Shown here piece after piece: positions 39,838 to 50,293 of a DNA stretch of 64,000 bases. How positions within the stretch are numbered: the first letter of the stretch is position 1; each line of letters opens with the position of its first letter. Origin of the DNA: Pseudomonadota bacterium (lineage in GTDB: Bacteria > Pseudomonadota > Gammaproteobacteria > Burkholderiales > Rhodocyclaceae); contig JAFEDH010000021.1 in the NCBI GenBank assembly GCA_018241695.1, positions 62,001-126,000 on the forward strand, read 5' to 3'. The notes beneath the pieces are model-generated. The model did no database searches. It was not told the DNA's origin and saw only the letters and a list, made by a program, of their open reading frames with translations. The position numbers were made by a program, and so were the translations under genes.

Positions 39838-41061
39838 ATGCGCGACACTCCCTTACGTTTCGGCACGCCGCTCTCCCCTTCCGCGATCCGAGTCATGCTG
39901 CTGGGCAGCGGCGAACTGGGTAAGGAGGTGGCGATCGCCCTGCAACGCCTCGGTTGCGAAGTGATCGCGGTGGACCGCTATGCCCATGCCCCAGCCATGC
40001 AGGTAGCCCATCGCAGCCACATCGTCACCATGACCGATGCGGCGGCCCTGCGAGCGATCATCGCCGCGGAGCGTCCCCATCTGGTGGTGCCGGAACTCGA
40101 AGCCATCGCCACGGATCTGCTGGTCGAGATCGAGGCCACAGGCGTGGCCGGGCATTTCCCCGAAATCATTCCCACCGCCCGAGCCGCACGGCTGACCATG
40201 CACCGGGAAGGTATCCGCCGTCTGGCAGCGGAGACGCTGGGGTTGCCCACATCGTCCTATCGTTTCGCCGACAGTTTCGTGGAAACGCAGACGGCGGCCG
40301 ATGCCATCGGCTATCCCTGTCTGCTCAAACCGGTGATGTCCTCGTCGGGCAAGGGGCAGTCCCTGGTGAAGTCGGCGCAAGAGTTGAAGGCGGCCTGGGA
40401 TTACGCCCAGCACGGCGGACGCACCGGCGCCGGTCGTGTGATTGTCGAGGGCTTTATCGACTTCGACTACGAAATCACCTTACTCACGGTGCGCGCGCAA
40501 GGCACGGGCGGTGAGGTGGAGACGTTTTTCTGCGAACCCATCGGCCATCTGCAAAAGGCCGGGGACTACATCGAGTCCTGGCAGCCGATGGCGATGCATC
40601 CGGTGGCACTGGAGAAATCCCGCGCCATCGCCAAGGCGGTGACCGACAGCCTGGGCGGACGCGGCATCTTCGGCGTGGAACTCTTCATCAAGGGTGAAGA
40701 TGCCTGGTTCTCCGAGGTCAGCCCGCGCCCCCACGACACCGGCCTGGTGACGCTATGCTCCCAGCGCTTTTCCGAATTCGAGCTTCATGCCCGCGCCATC
40801 CTCGGCCTGCCGGTGGATACGGCGCTGCGCCGGCCCGGCGCCTCGGCGGTGATCTATGGCGGCATGGAGGGAAAGGGCGTCGCCTTCGAAGGTGTGGCCG
40901 AGGCCCTGCGGGTCCCCGAATCGGATCTGCGCCTGTTCGGCAAACCCGAGAGTTTCCTCAAGCGTCGCATGGGCGTGGCGGTCGCCAACGCCGACAACAC
41001 CGGGGAAGCGCGCGCCCGCGCCAGGCGGGTGGCATCCAGCGTGCGGCCAGTGAAAGCATGA
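39838..41061 (+). CDS. purT: Formate-dependent phosphoribosylglycinamide formyltransferase
   Basis: Makes formyl-GAR from GAR, formate and ATP in purine synthesis, an alternative to PurN. The 407 residues are an ATP-grasp protein: [19 protein letters not shown] at the N-terminus, [18 protein letters not shown] in the ATP-binding lid, [17 protein letters not shown] near the metal site. The ATG at 39838 has GAGG seven bases before; an upstream in-frame ATG at 39820 is unlikely. Purine-formate supply fits purU, found 10 kb downstream, which makes formate. It ends in an ATGA overlap with mutY. Confidence 0.95.
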   Translation: MRDTPLRFGTPLSPSAIRVMLLGSGELGKEVAIALQRLGCEVIAVDRYAHAPAMQVAHRSHIVTMTDAAALRAIIAAERPHLVVPELEAIATDLLVEIEATGVAGHFPEIIPTARAARLTMHREGIRRLAAETLGLPTSSYRFADSFVETQTAADAIGYPCLLKPVMSSSGKGQSLVKSAQELKAAWDYAQHGGRTGAGRVIVEGFIDFDYEITLLTVRAQGTGGEVETFFCEPIGHLQKAGDYIESWQPMAMHPVALEKSRAIAKAVTDSLGGRGIFGVELFIKGEDAWFSEVSPRPHDTGLVTLCSQRFSEFELHARAILGLPVDTALRRPGASAVIYGGMEGKGVAFEGVAEALRVPESDLRLFGKPESFLKRRMGVAVANADNTGEARARARRVASSVRPVKA

Positions 41062-42083
41062 CGGAGTTCGCCGCTGCCCTGATCGCATGGCACCGGCGCC
41101 ATGGCCGTCATGATCTGCCCTGGCAGCAGAGCCGCGACCCCTATCGTGTATGGCTGTCCGAGATCATGTTGCAGCAGACCCGGGTAGCGACGGTGATCCC
41201 TTATTACCTGCGCTTTCTCGAACGCTTTCCCGCACTCGATGCCCTGGCCCGCGCGGAGGATGAGGAAGTGATGGTGCTCTGGAGCGGCCTGGGCTATTAC
41301 GCCCGGGCGCGCAACCTCCACGCCTGCGCACGGGCGGTGATGGCGCGCCATGGTGGTGTTTTTCCCCGCGACCCTACCGTGATCGCCGGCTTGCCGGGCA
41401 TTGGCCGCTCCACCGCGAATGCCATCGCCACCTTCTGCTTCGGCGCCCGTGCACCCATTGTCGACGGCAACGTGAAGCGCGTGTTCGCCCGCTGTTTCGG
41501 CATCGAGGGCTTTCCCGGCGCGCCAGCGGTGGAAAGAGAAATGTGGGCCCTGGCCGACACCCTCATGCCGGCACGGCATGGCGATGCCTACATCCAGGCC
41601 CAGATGGATCTGGGCGCCACGATCTGTACCCGTGGCAAGCCCGGTTGTGACGCCTGCCCGGTCGCCGCTGCCTGCATCGCCCGTCGCGATGGCCGCCAGG
41701 CCGAACTGCCATTCCCCAGGCCACGCAAGGCAATGCCCGAGCGGGAGGCCATCATTCTGGTACTGGAGCATCGAGGCCGGATATTGCTGGAGCAGCGCCC
41801 CCCCAGCGGTATCTGGGGCGGCCTGCTGTCCCTGCCCGAGCTCCCCGCAGGTACCGATGCCGGCGAACATGCGCAACGGACGCTGGGCTGCGATTCCGGC
41901 GACTGGGAAGAGTTGCCGGGGCTGGTGCATGCCTTCACCCACTTCCGGCTCCATCTCACCCCCTTGCGAACCCGGGCGAAGCCACGACCTGGCGTGCGTG
42001 AAGACGGCCTGCGCTGGGTCGCGAAGGAGGCACTGACAGCCATGCCATTGCCGGCGCCGATACGCCGTCTGCTGGCTGCTTAA
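41058..42083 (+). CDS. mutY: Adenine DNA glycosylase MutY
   Basis: Removes adenine mispaired with 8-oxoguanine. The 341 residues have catalytic Glu in [10 protein letters not shown], the helix-hairpin-helix [12 protein letters not shown], catalytic Asp in [11 protein letters not shown] and an iron-sulfur cluster C-x6-C-x2-C-x5-C (TRGKPG, DA, PVAAA spacers). A C-terminal NUDIX-like 8-oxoG recognition domain follows ([20 protein letters not shown]). It begins in ATGA with purT and its end overlaps the convergent LON-domain gene by three bases. Confidence 0.95.
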   Translation: MTEFAAALIAWHRRHGRHDLPWQQSRDPYRVWLSEIMLQQTRVATVIPYYLRFLERFPALDALARAEDEEVMVLWSGLGYYARARNLHACARAVMARHGGVFPRDPTVIAGLPGIGRSTANAIATFCFGARAPIVDGNVKRVFARCFGIEGFPGAPAVEREMWALADTLMPARHGDAYIQAQMDLGATICTRGKPGCDACPVAAACIARRDGRQAELPFPRPRKAMPEREAIILVLEHRGRILLEQRPPSGIWGGLLSLPELPAGTDAGEHAQRTLGCDSGDWEELPGLVHAFTHFRLHLTPLRTRAKPRPGVREDGLRWVAKEALTAMPLPAPIRRLLAA

Positions 42084-42673
42084 AGCCCGCGTACCCCCTG
42101 CTGTTGCAGCAGGCGGTACACCATCTCGATGCGGGAAGCGCTCTCGCGCAATTCCAGCAATTGCTGGCGCACCAGCATGGGCAGGGGCATCCGTTCGGAA
42201 AGACGGTAGGCCACCCAGTGCAGGTTGTCGAAATCATGGGGTGGTGGCAGATGACCGCCCGATTCCCCGGCAATGGCCCGCAGCATGTCGGTCAAGCGCG
42301 CATAACGCTCCGGCACGGGTTCCGCTGCGGGTGCCGGACGCACAGTCACCCTGGCTCTTTGCAGGCGGGAGGGCTCCACCCGGCGGTCGACGATATCGAA
42401 GCACTGCCCCCCTTCGACCATCACTTCCAGCACGCCGAACTGGGGCATGTCCCATTGCACGATGCGGGCCAGGGTGCCGGTTTCATGCGGCACCGCCGGC
42501 AGGCCCACCTCGGCGCCTTCGGCGATCAGGCAGATGCCGAAGGGTGATTTATCGCGCAGGCTGGCCTTGGCCATGTCCATGTAGCGGGTTTCGAAAATCC
42601 GCAGCGGCAGGCGTCCGCCGGGAAACAGCACCGTGCCCAGGGGGAAAAGGGGGATCTCCCTTTCCTCACCCAT
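42080..42673 (-). CDS. LON substrate-binding-domain protein
   Basis: Stand-alone N-terminal LON-type domain protein of 197 residues with no ATPase or protease part. Typical features are EIPLFPLGTVLFPGGRLPLRIFE and GICLIAEGAEVG. It probably folds as the substrate-recognition domain of Lon and is widespread in betaproteobacteria, but its partner is unknown. The start at 42673 (ATG) lies just after the ubiX stop; an earlier GTG at 42691 would overlap ubiX. Confidence 0.88.
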   Translation of the reverse strand: MGEEREIPLFPLGTVLFPGGRLPLRIFETRYMDMAKASLRDKSPFGICLIAEGAEVGLPAVPHETGTLARIVQWDMPQFGVLEVMVEGGQCFDIVDRRVEPSRLQRARVTVRPAPAAEPVPERYARLTDMLRAIAGESGGHLPPPHDFDNLHWVAYRLSERMPLPMLVRQQLLELRESASRIEMVYRLLQQQGVRGL

Positions 42674-42680
42674 CACATTC

Positions 42681-43289
42681 TCACTCGCCACCCCAGGGGG
42701 CGATCAGGCGGTGAGCCACGCCCAACTGATCGAGGATGCGGGCGACGACGAAGTCCACCACGCCCTGGATATTTTCGGGATGATGGTAGAAGCCCGGATT
42801 GGGCGGCAGGATCACCGCGCCCGCCCGCGACAGGCGCAGCATGTTCTCCAGCTGGATGGCGGAGAGGGGGGTTTCCCGCGGCACCAGGATCAGCTTGCGG
42901 CCTTCCTTGAGCACCACATCTGCGGCGCGGGTGGTGAGATCGGAGGCCATGCCTGCGGCCACTTCGGCCAGGGTGCCCATGGTGCAGGGGCAGATCACGT
43001 AGGCATCGGGCGGATTCGATCCGGAAGCCAGAGGCGCATTCCAGTCCTCGCGGCCGAAGACGGAAAGCTGGCCCTCGGCGGCGCCAAAGCGAGCGCTGAA
43101 AAACCGCTCCGCCTCCCGTGGCTGGCTGGGCAGCACCAGATCCATCTCCTGTCGTGCGACGACCTGGGCCGCCTGCGAATACACCAGCCAGACCCGCACG
43201 CCGGCCTGCAGCAGGCATTCGAGCAGACGCACGCCATAAGGCATGCCGGAAGCGCCGGTGAAGGCAAGGGCGACGGTTTTGCGATTCAA
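42681..43289 (-). CDS. ubiX: Flavin prenyltransferase UbiX
   Basis: Makes the prenylated FMN cofactor used by the decarboxylase UbiD in ubiquinone synthesis. The 202 residues carry LAFTGASGMPYGVRLL (FMN phosphate binding), PCTMGTLAEVAAGMASDL and LVPRETPLSAIQLENMLRL. A TTG start at 43289 is needed: the next ATG falls inside the conserved GASG loop. The TTG shares bases with the stop of the upstream gene (TTGA) and follows AAGGGG. ubiD is not in the window. Confidence 0.94.
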   Translation of the reverse strand: MNRKTVALAFTGASGMPYGVRLLECLLQAGVRVWLVYSQAAQVVARQEMDLVLPSQPREAERFFSARFGAAEGQLSVFGREDWNAPLASGSNPPDAYVICPCTMGTLAEVAAGMASDLTTRAADVVLKEGRKLILVPRETPLSAIQLENMLRLSRAGAVILPPNPGFYHHPENIQGVVDFVVARILDQLGVAHRLIAPWGGE

Positions 43290-43849
43290 GCAATGACCCC
43301 TTCGGCATCGGGTTTGGAATCGAGTTGTCGCAGCAGCCGGGCAGCGACGAGACCGTTGACGATACCGAAGATCAGCGCCGCCGTGGCGAACAGGGGCACC
43401 AGGTAGAACACGCCGTCATGGGGCACCAGCCACAGCCGGGCCACCAGAAGCTGTCCGCCGATATGGGCAAAGGCCGCCAGGATGCTGCACGATACCGGGC
43501 CGAAGAACCGGCGTGGCAGGCCCTGGGCGACACCCAGCACCAGCAGGCTGCACAGCGCGCCACACAGGCTGAGAAAAAACCCCGGCGCGAGGAACTGCCC
43601 CACCAGCAGGCTGCCGGCCACCACCCGCAGCAGCGAGACCCATGCGGCATCGCGCCAGCCGTGGCGCTCCAGCACCATGAGCACGACGATATTCGCCAGC
43701 CCCGGCTTGACGCCCGGCAGGGGCGAGGGAATCGCCGCCTCGGCCACGGTCAGGGCAATGGCCGCCGCGGCATAGCGGGCGATGCGATGATCGTCGGGGG
43801 TGACCGCCAGTGTGAGGACGGACGCCCCGTCAATAGGCGATCGAGTCAT
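43286..43849 (-). CDS. Gx transporter family / heptaprenyl-diphosphate-synthase-component-I-like membrane protein
   Basis: 187-residue integral membrane protein with five or so hydrophobic segments and the family stretch AIPSPLPGVKPGLANIVVLM. Such proteins are annotated as Gx transporters (ECF-type S-component-like); the transported compound is unknown. It is paired with the NusG-II gene upstream (20-base overlap) and overlaps ubiX in TTGA. The ATG at 43849 is well placed inside its neighbour. Confidence 0.85.
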   Translation of the reverse strand: MTRSPIDGASVLTLAVTPDDHRIARYAAAAIALTVAEAAIPSPLPGVKPGLANIVVLMVLERHGWRDAAWVSLLRVVAGSLLVGQFLAPGFFLSLCGALCSLLVLGVAQGLPRRFFGPVSCSILAAFAHIGGQLLVARLWLVPHDGVFYLVPLFATAALIFGIVNGLVAARLLRQLDSKPDAEGVIA

Positions 43850-44216
43850 GACTCCCCGATCCCGCCAGACTGAGGCTGATGTGGTTGGGCGCGCAGATGG
43901 CGATGGCTCCGGCCTGGCTCAACCAGCCCTGCTTCACGCAATACTGGCGCGGCCCCGGGTCGGAGGCGACCCGGGCGCGGCCGGGCGCGGTTTCGATCAC
44001 CGTCGCGCCGATCGGCCCCGGTACCGACAGGCGCCGGGCGGCATTCAGCGGCAGTTCCGCCACCACGGCGCCGTCCCGCCGCACCACGGCGCGATCGGCC
44101 GCACCGCCATGCCACAGCAGCGGATAGGAAACCCCGGCCAGCATCAGGCCCAGCGCGGTAACGATCCAGTCGCCGGGCCGCATCAGGGATAGCCACAGGC
44201 TCACACTTGGGTTCAT
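43830..44216 (-). CDS. NusG domain II-containing protein
   Basis: 128-residue protein with an N-terminal membrane anchor (WIVTALGLMLAGVSYPLLW) and a beta-rich NusG-domain-II-like part (ADRAVVRRDGAVVAELPLNA, PRQYCVKQGWLSQAGAIAIC). It is an extracytoplasmic domain, not a transcription factor. Its gene is usually found with the Gx-transporter gene that follows here. The start shares ATGA with the rapZ stop. Two cysteines (YC, IC) could form a disulfide. Confidence 0.85.
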   Translation of the reverse strand: MNPSVSLWLSLMRPGDWIVTALGLMLAGVSYPLLWHGGAADRAVVRRDGAVVAELPLNAARRLSVPGPIGATVIETAPGRARVASDPGPRQYCVKQGWLSQAGAIAICAPNHISLSLAGSGSHDSIAY

Positions 44217-45058
44217 CCGGCCAGGGAGCGGTGGCGGACCAGCACCCGGGATGCATCACTGAACCGGGCGCGCAGCCATTCCGCCAGATACACCGAACGA
44301 TGCTGGCCTCCCGTGCAGCCGATGGCCACGGTCAGGTAGGAGCGGTTGTCGCGGATATAGCTGGGCAGCCAGTCGGCGACAAAGCGGCGGATATCCTCGG
44401 CCATGCGACCGACTTCGGGCTGGGAGGCGAGGAATTGCACCACCGGTTTGTCGAGTCCGGTCAGGGGACGCAGTTCCGGATCGTAATGAGGATTGGGCAG
44501 GCAGCGCACATCGAACACCAGATCGGCATCGAGCGGCAGGCCATGCTTGTAGCCGAAAGACTCGAACAGGAGCGTCAGCCCTTCGCCGGCCTTGGCCGCC
44601 GCCAGGTCGCGCACGAAACCACGCAGGGCGTTGGGGCGCAGATCGCTGGTATCGATGCGGTGCCCGAGGCCGGCCAGGGTTTCCAGCATCTGCCGCTCGC
44701 GGATGATGGCTTCGGCCAGGGTGGTGGTGCGATCCGCCAGAGGATGGCGACGACGGGTTTCGGAAAAACGCTGGATCAGGATGTCGTCCCGTGCATCGAG
44801 AAACAGAAAGCGGATTTCCCGGCCGGGGGTGGTTCCGATCTCGCGCATCAGTGCCGGCAAGGCGGCGATACCCGGCCCGGCCCGGGTGTCCACCGCGACG
44901 GCGACATGGCCGTATCCCTCCTGTTCGAGCTGGTTCACCAGGGATGGCAGCAGTGGAGCAGGCAGATTGTCCACGCAATAGTAACCGGAATCCTCCAGCA
45001 CATGGAGCGCCACGCTCTTGCCGGAACCGGAGAGGCCGCTGATGAGGATGAGCTGCAT
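44213..45058 (-). CDS. rapZ: RNase adapter protein RapZ
   Basis: P-loop protein of 281 residues: Walker A LISGLSGSGKSVALHVLED and the C-terminal domain with GCTGGQHRSVYLAEWL. In E. coli RapZ senses glucosamine-6-phosphate and directs RNase E to the GlmZ small RNA; many non-enteric RapZ proteins have other or unknown targets. The start at 45058 is favoured by AAGG spacing; 45064 is too close. It lacks a nearby ptsN/hprK gene in this window, though these often adjoin. Confidence 0.93.
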   Translation of the reverse strand: MQLILISGLSGSGKSVALHVLEDSGYYCVDNLPAPLLPSLVNQLEQEGYGHVAVAVDTRAGPGIAALPALMREIGTTPGREIRFLFLDARDDILIQRFSETRRRHPLADRTTTLAEAIIRERQMLETLAGLGHRIDTSDLRPNALRGFVRDLAAAKAGEGLTLLFESFGYKHGLPLDADLVFDVRCLPNPHYDPELRPLTGLDKPVVQFLASQPEVGRMAEDIRRFVADWLPSYIRDNRSYLTVAIGCTGGQHRSVYLAEWLRARFSDASRVLVRHRSLAG

Positions 45059-45142
45059 GAACATTTCCTTCCACCCGGATTCTGCCCGGGCCTGGAAGGC
45101 ATCATACCGGCAGCGGGTCCGGCATGCCGGATCACGACCGGA

Positions 45143-46690
45143 TCAGCGCGATTCCTTGATCAGGCGGTCGTTGGCCGGCTGAACCGGGCGCGCATTGCGC
45201 GGATACAGGCGGGAAAAGATCGATACCTGATCCGCCGAGAGCTGCATCGGCTGCTTGAATACCAGCCAGAGCACCTCCTCGGTACAGGGCGGCGTGGTCA
45301 GGGAGCCCATGTAGCTGTAGTAGCCGCGCTCCTGGGGCAGCAGGCGGGTGAGATCGATGGCGGGTGCGGGTGTCAGAGGCTGATTCTCTTCCAGCGGCAG
45401 GTTGTTCCACAGGGTCTGGATCAGCGGATTGTCGGTGCCCTTTTCCAGCAAAACGGCGACCACCGCCAGATGGCCTTCATCATCCTGATGCACCAGATGG
45501 ATCACCATGTCGGTGCCGCGACCGTTGATCTTTTCTTCCGACGGCTTGTGAAAGTGAAACTGCTTGAGTTCGTAGGTGCGCCCCATCACCGATACCGTAT
45601 TGCCCTCGCCAACCCCGATCTGGATCGTGTGGCCGTTATTCACGATACTGAAGCGGGTGGGCTTGTAATCGAAACGCAATGGCTCCTGATCGACCCGGAT
45701 GGTGTCGCGGATGTCGATCGGCGACTGCCGCTTGCCGCTGTCACAGGTGGCATAGTCGGGCCGCAGCCGGGCCCAGTTAGCCGGCCCGCCCTCGCCTTCG
45801 TAACTCCAGTGCACGGGCAGCCTGGGCGGCTCTTTCGCGGTATCCGCTTCAGCCGCTTTTTTACGCGACAGCATGCGGCGCGGCCCCGAAGTGGCGAAAG
45901 CCCGCTCCAGGGCGCGGCGTTCGCTACGTTCCGTCCGGGGCTGGCTGTCCTTCTCCTTCGCTGCCGCTGCCGCTGCCGCGGGATTCGAAGTGTCGACGGG
46001 ATGCTCCACGCGGGATTTGTCGATCCCGGGCAGTTCCAGCAGACGGCGAGGTGCCTCACCTTTGGCAGCGCCCGCCTTGTCGACATCCTGCCCGGTGATT
46101 TTGGCCGTGCCCTTGCTCGCGGCCTTGTCGACGGGTTTGGCATCGGTGCTGACGGGCGCACCATCGGCAACGGTAAGGGTTCTGGCCGGACCAGTGCTGC
46201 CGGCATCACTCACCATTTCGGCGTGCATGACGCCGAATTTCGCTGCCGTGGCGGCCGCAGGCGCGGCGGGCCGGGTGGCCACAGAAGCGCCGACGGTTTT
46301 GCACACTGCCGCCAGCAGGGCGCCATCACTGTCCCCGGCACTCGCCGGCAGATCCTTCGGGGCCAGCACCGGCTCGACCCGCAACAGGGTATCACCCTGC
46401 AGGTACAACCGCTTCAGTGTGGCAAACCGGCCGCTGGCGCAGTCATAACGATTGAGGGCTTCCAGCGTGTCATAAACACCGCCGGCCGGATCATTCACCG
46501 GTTTGGCCAGCACCAGCCGGCTCCAGGCCTGAATCGATCCACCCCCCAGGCGCCGCAGACGGCTCAGGTCCATGTCCAGATGTTCCTGTTTGCCCTTGAT
46601 CACGACCCGCCAGTCGGCAGCGTGCACAGGGCTGCCACCGAGGGTGGCCAGCAGGAACAGAAAAATGGTCAGGCAGCGTGCGGGACGCAT
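45143..46690 (-). CDS. Fusion of surface-adhesin-E-like domain and alpha carbonic anhydrase
   Basis: 515-residue exported protein. After a 24-residue signal peptide comes a domain of about 105 residues of surface-adhesin-E style (GSIQAWSRLVLAKPVNDP, TLEALNRYDCASGRFATLKR). A long Ala/Lys-rich, probably disordered linker spans about 130-285. The C-terminal carbonic anhydrase (about 293-500) keeps zinc ligands H379, H381 and H398, the proton-shuttle-type H354 and T465-T466 of SLTTPP. It should hydrate CO2 in the periplasm. The start at 46690 faces the thiC promoter region. Confidence 0.88.
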   Translation of the reverse strand: MRPARCLTIFLFLLATLGGSPVHAADWRVVIKGKQEHLDMDLSRLRRLGGGSIQAWSRLVLAKPVNDPAGGVYDTLEALNRYDCASGRFATLKRLYLQGDTLLRVEPVLAPKDLPASAGDSDGALLAAVCKTVGASVATRPAAPAAATAAKFGVMHAEMVSDAGSTGPARTLTVADGAPVSTDAKPVDKAASKGTAKITGQDVDKAGAAKGEAPRRLLELPGIDKSRVEHPVDTSNPAAAAAAAKEKDSQPRTERSERRALERAFATSGPRRMLSRKKAAEADTAKEPPRLPVHWSYEGEGGPANWARLRPDYATCDSGKRQSPIDIRDTIRVDQEPLRFDYKPTRFSIVNNGHTIQIGVGEGNTVSVMGRTYELKQFHFHKPSEEKINGRGTDMVIHLVHQDDEGHLAVVAVLLEKGTDNPLIQTLWNNLPLEENQPLTPAPAIDLTRLLPQERGYYSYMGSLTTPPCTEEVLWLVFKQPMQLSADQVSIFSRLYPRNARPVQPANDRLIKESR

Positions 46691-46750
46691 GGGGTTTCCC
46701 CTTCTTTGCGGAGGTTTCAGGGTTTACGGCAGGCGTGCTGCGGACTTTAA

Positions 46751-48775
<2,025 letters not shown>

Positions 48776-48799
48776 TTCCCGGATCGACAGGAGAAATTC

Positions 48800-49372
48800 A
48801 TGGAACTGACCACACTTTTCGGCACTCTCGGTACTCTTGGCACCCTTGCCATCGCCCTGCCCCTGACGACCCAGGCCGCCACCTTTACCCTGGAAAGCCC
48901 CGACGTGGGCCCTGGCGCCCCCATCGCCAACACCTTCGTCTTCAGGGGCTTCGGCTGCGAGGGCGACAATCTTTCCCCGGCACTGGCGTGGCAAAACGCG
49001 CCTGCCGGGACCCGGAGCTTCGCCCTCACCGTTTATGACCCCGACGCGCCCACCGGCAGCGGTTTCTGGCACTGGGTGGTGACCAACCTGCCCGCCACCA
49101 CCACATCACTGCCCCGGGGCGCCGGCAGCGCCGATGGCAGCAGGCTGCCCCAGGGCACGGTGCAGTTCCGCACCGATTTCGGTACCCCCGGCTATGGCGG
49201 TCCCTGCCCGCCTGTCGGCCATGGCGACCATCGCTACATCTTCACGATCCACGCCCTGAAGGTGGACCGGCTCGACGTTCCCGCCGATGCCACCGCGGCG
49301 ATGGTGGGGTTCAATCTTCATTTCAACACGCTGGCCAAGGCCAGCTTCACCGCCCGATACGGCCGCAAGTGA
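48800..49372 (+). CDS. Exported PEBP-family protein (YbhB/YbcL type)
   Basis: 190-residue protein of the phosphatidylethanolamine-binding family: GCEGDNLSPALAWQNAP, SFALTVYDPDAPTGSGFWHWVV, GYGGPCPPVGHGDHRYIFTI. An N-terminal signal peptide precedes the fold, and its hydrophobic core contains three repeats of Gly-Thr-Leu encoded by a 9-base tandem repeat. It should be periplasmic. Its ligand is unknown. It follows thiC after 24 bases and its stop overlaps the YkgJ-type gene in GTGA. Confidence 0.88.
   Translation: MELTTLFGTLGTLGTLAIALPLTTQAATFTLESPDVGPGAPIANTFVFRGFGCEGDNLSPALAWQNAPAGTRSFALTVYDPDAPTGSGFWHWVVTNLPATTTSLPRGAGSADGSRLPQGTVQFRTDFGTPGYGGPCPPVGHGDHRYIFTIHALKVDRLDVPADATAAMVGFNLHFNTLAKASFTARYGRK
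48821..48847 (+). repeat. Three 9-base tandem repeats in a signal peptide
   Basis: GGCACTCTC, GGTACTCTT and GGCACCCTT follow one another in frame, encoding Gly-Thr-Leu three times in the hydrophobic core of the PEBP-family signal peptide. The copies differ at third positions, so they are fairly old. Copy-number change would alter signal-peptide length without a frameshift. Confidence 0.7.
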
Positions 49373-49623
49373 TAGAAAACCGCGCCTGCCGCTCCGGCTG
49401 CGGCGCCTGCTGTATCGCCCCCTCCATCTCCAGCCTGGACAAACCGGCGGGCGTCCCCTGCCGACATCTGGACGACGAGCTGCGCTGCCGGCTCTTCGGT
49501 CACCCCGAACGGCCCGCGGTGTGCGGGGGGCTACGGCCCACAATCGAGATGTGCGGCGAATCCCGCACCGAGGCCCTGATCTGGCTGACGCGCCTGGAAA
49601 AGGAAACCGCCCCCGTCGCGTAG
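49369..49623 (+). CDS. YkgJ-family cysteine-cluster protein
   Basis: 84-residue protein with eight cysteines. The pattern CRSGCGACCIAPSIS at the N-terminus is typical of YkgJ-type zinc/iron-chelating proteins, with further PCRHL, RCRLFG, VCGGLRP and MCG motifs. It starts with GTG at 49369 overlapping the PEBP-family stop and is probably translated from the same mRNA. No function has been established for the family. Confidence 0.85.
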   Translation: MIENRACRSGCGACCIAPSISSLDKPAGVPCRHLDDELRCRLFGHPERPAVCGGLRPTIEMCGESRTEALIWLTRLEKETAPVA

Positions 49624-49671
49624 AATCCGGCCCCTGGCACCGTCATCCCATTCTTTTCCAGGAGCTTTTCC

Positions 49672-50280
49672 GTGCAACTCGTCTGCCTCGATCTCGAGGG
49701 CGTGCTCGTCCCCGAGATTTGGATTGAATTCGCCGAGCGAACCGGCATCCCCGAACTGCGCCGCACCACCCGCGACGAACCCGACTACGACAAGCTCATG
49801 CGGTACCGGCTCGATATCCTGGCGGAAAGGAAGCTGGGCCTGCCCGACATCCAGGATGTGATCACCGGCATGGGCCCCATGGCCGGCGCCAGGGAATTTC
49901 TCGACGGACTGCGCCAGCAGTTCCAGGTCATCATCCTTTCCGACACCTTCTACGAATTCGCCATGCCGCTGATGAAGCCGCTGGGCATGCCCACCCTGTT
50001 CTGCCACAAGCTGGAAGCGGATGCACGGGGCATTCTGGTGAATTACCATCTGCGCATGCCGAATCAGAAGAAGGAAGCCGTACAGCGTTTCAAGGAACTC
50101 AACTTCAAGGTCATCGCCGCCGGTGATTCGTATAACGACACCGCGATGCTGGGCGAAGCCCACGCCGGCATCCTGTTCCATCCACCGCAAAACGTGATCG
50201 ACGAATTCCCCCAGTTTCCGGTGACGAAAAGCTACGCGGAACTGAAGGCGGAAATTCTCAAGGCCTCTGCCCGTATCTGA
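49672..50280 (+). CDS. thrH: Phosphoserine phosphatase / homoserine phosphotransferase ThrH
   Basis: HAD-family phosphatase of 202 residues. The nucleophile motif is DLEGVLVPEIW rather than DxD, as in Pseudomonas ThrH. Then come ILSDTFYEFAMPL (motif II), the lysine in NQKKEAV, and AAGDSYNDTAML. ThrH can dephosphorylate phosphoserine and phosphorylate homoserine. A GTG start at 49672 is backed by AGGAGC and a TAGAAT hexamer upstream (49621-49626) could be its minus-10. Confidence 0.92.
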   Translation: MQLVCLDLEGVLVPEIWIEFAERTGIPELRRTTRDEPDYDKLMRYRLDILAERKLGLPDIQDVITGMGPMAGAREFLDGLRQQFQVIILSDTFYEFAMPLMKPLGMPTLFCHKLEADARGILVNYHLRMPNQKKEAVQRFKELNFKVIAAGDSYNDTAMLGEAHAGILFHPPQNVIDEFPQFPVTKSYAELKAEILKASARI

Positions 50281-50293
50281 CCTGCCACCGCTC

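Noticed and set aside
44207..46750. Open frame of 847 codons opposite rapZ and the carbonic anhydrase gene
   Set aside because: Shadow frame; the opposite strand has clear families with full motifs.
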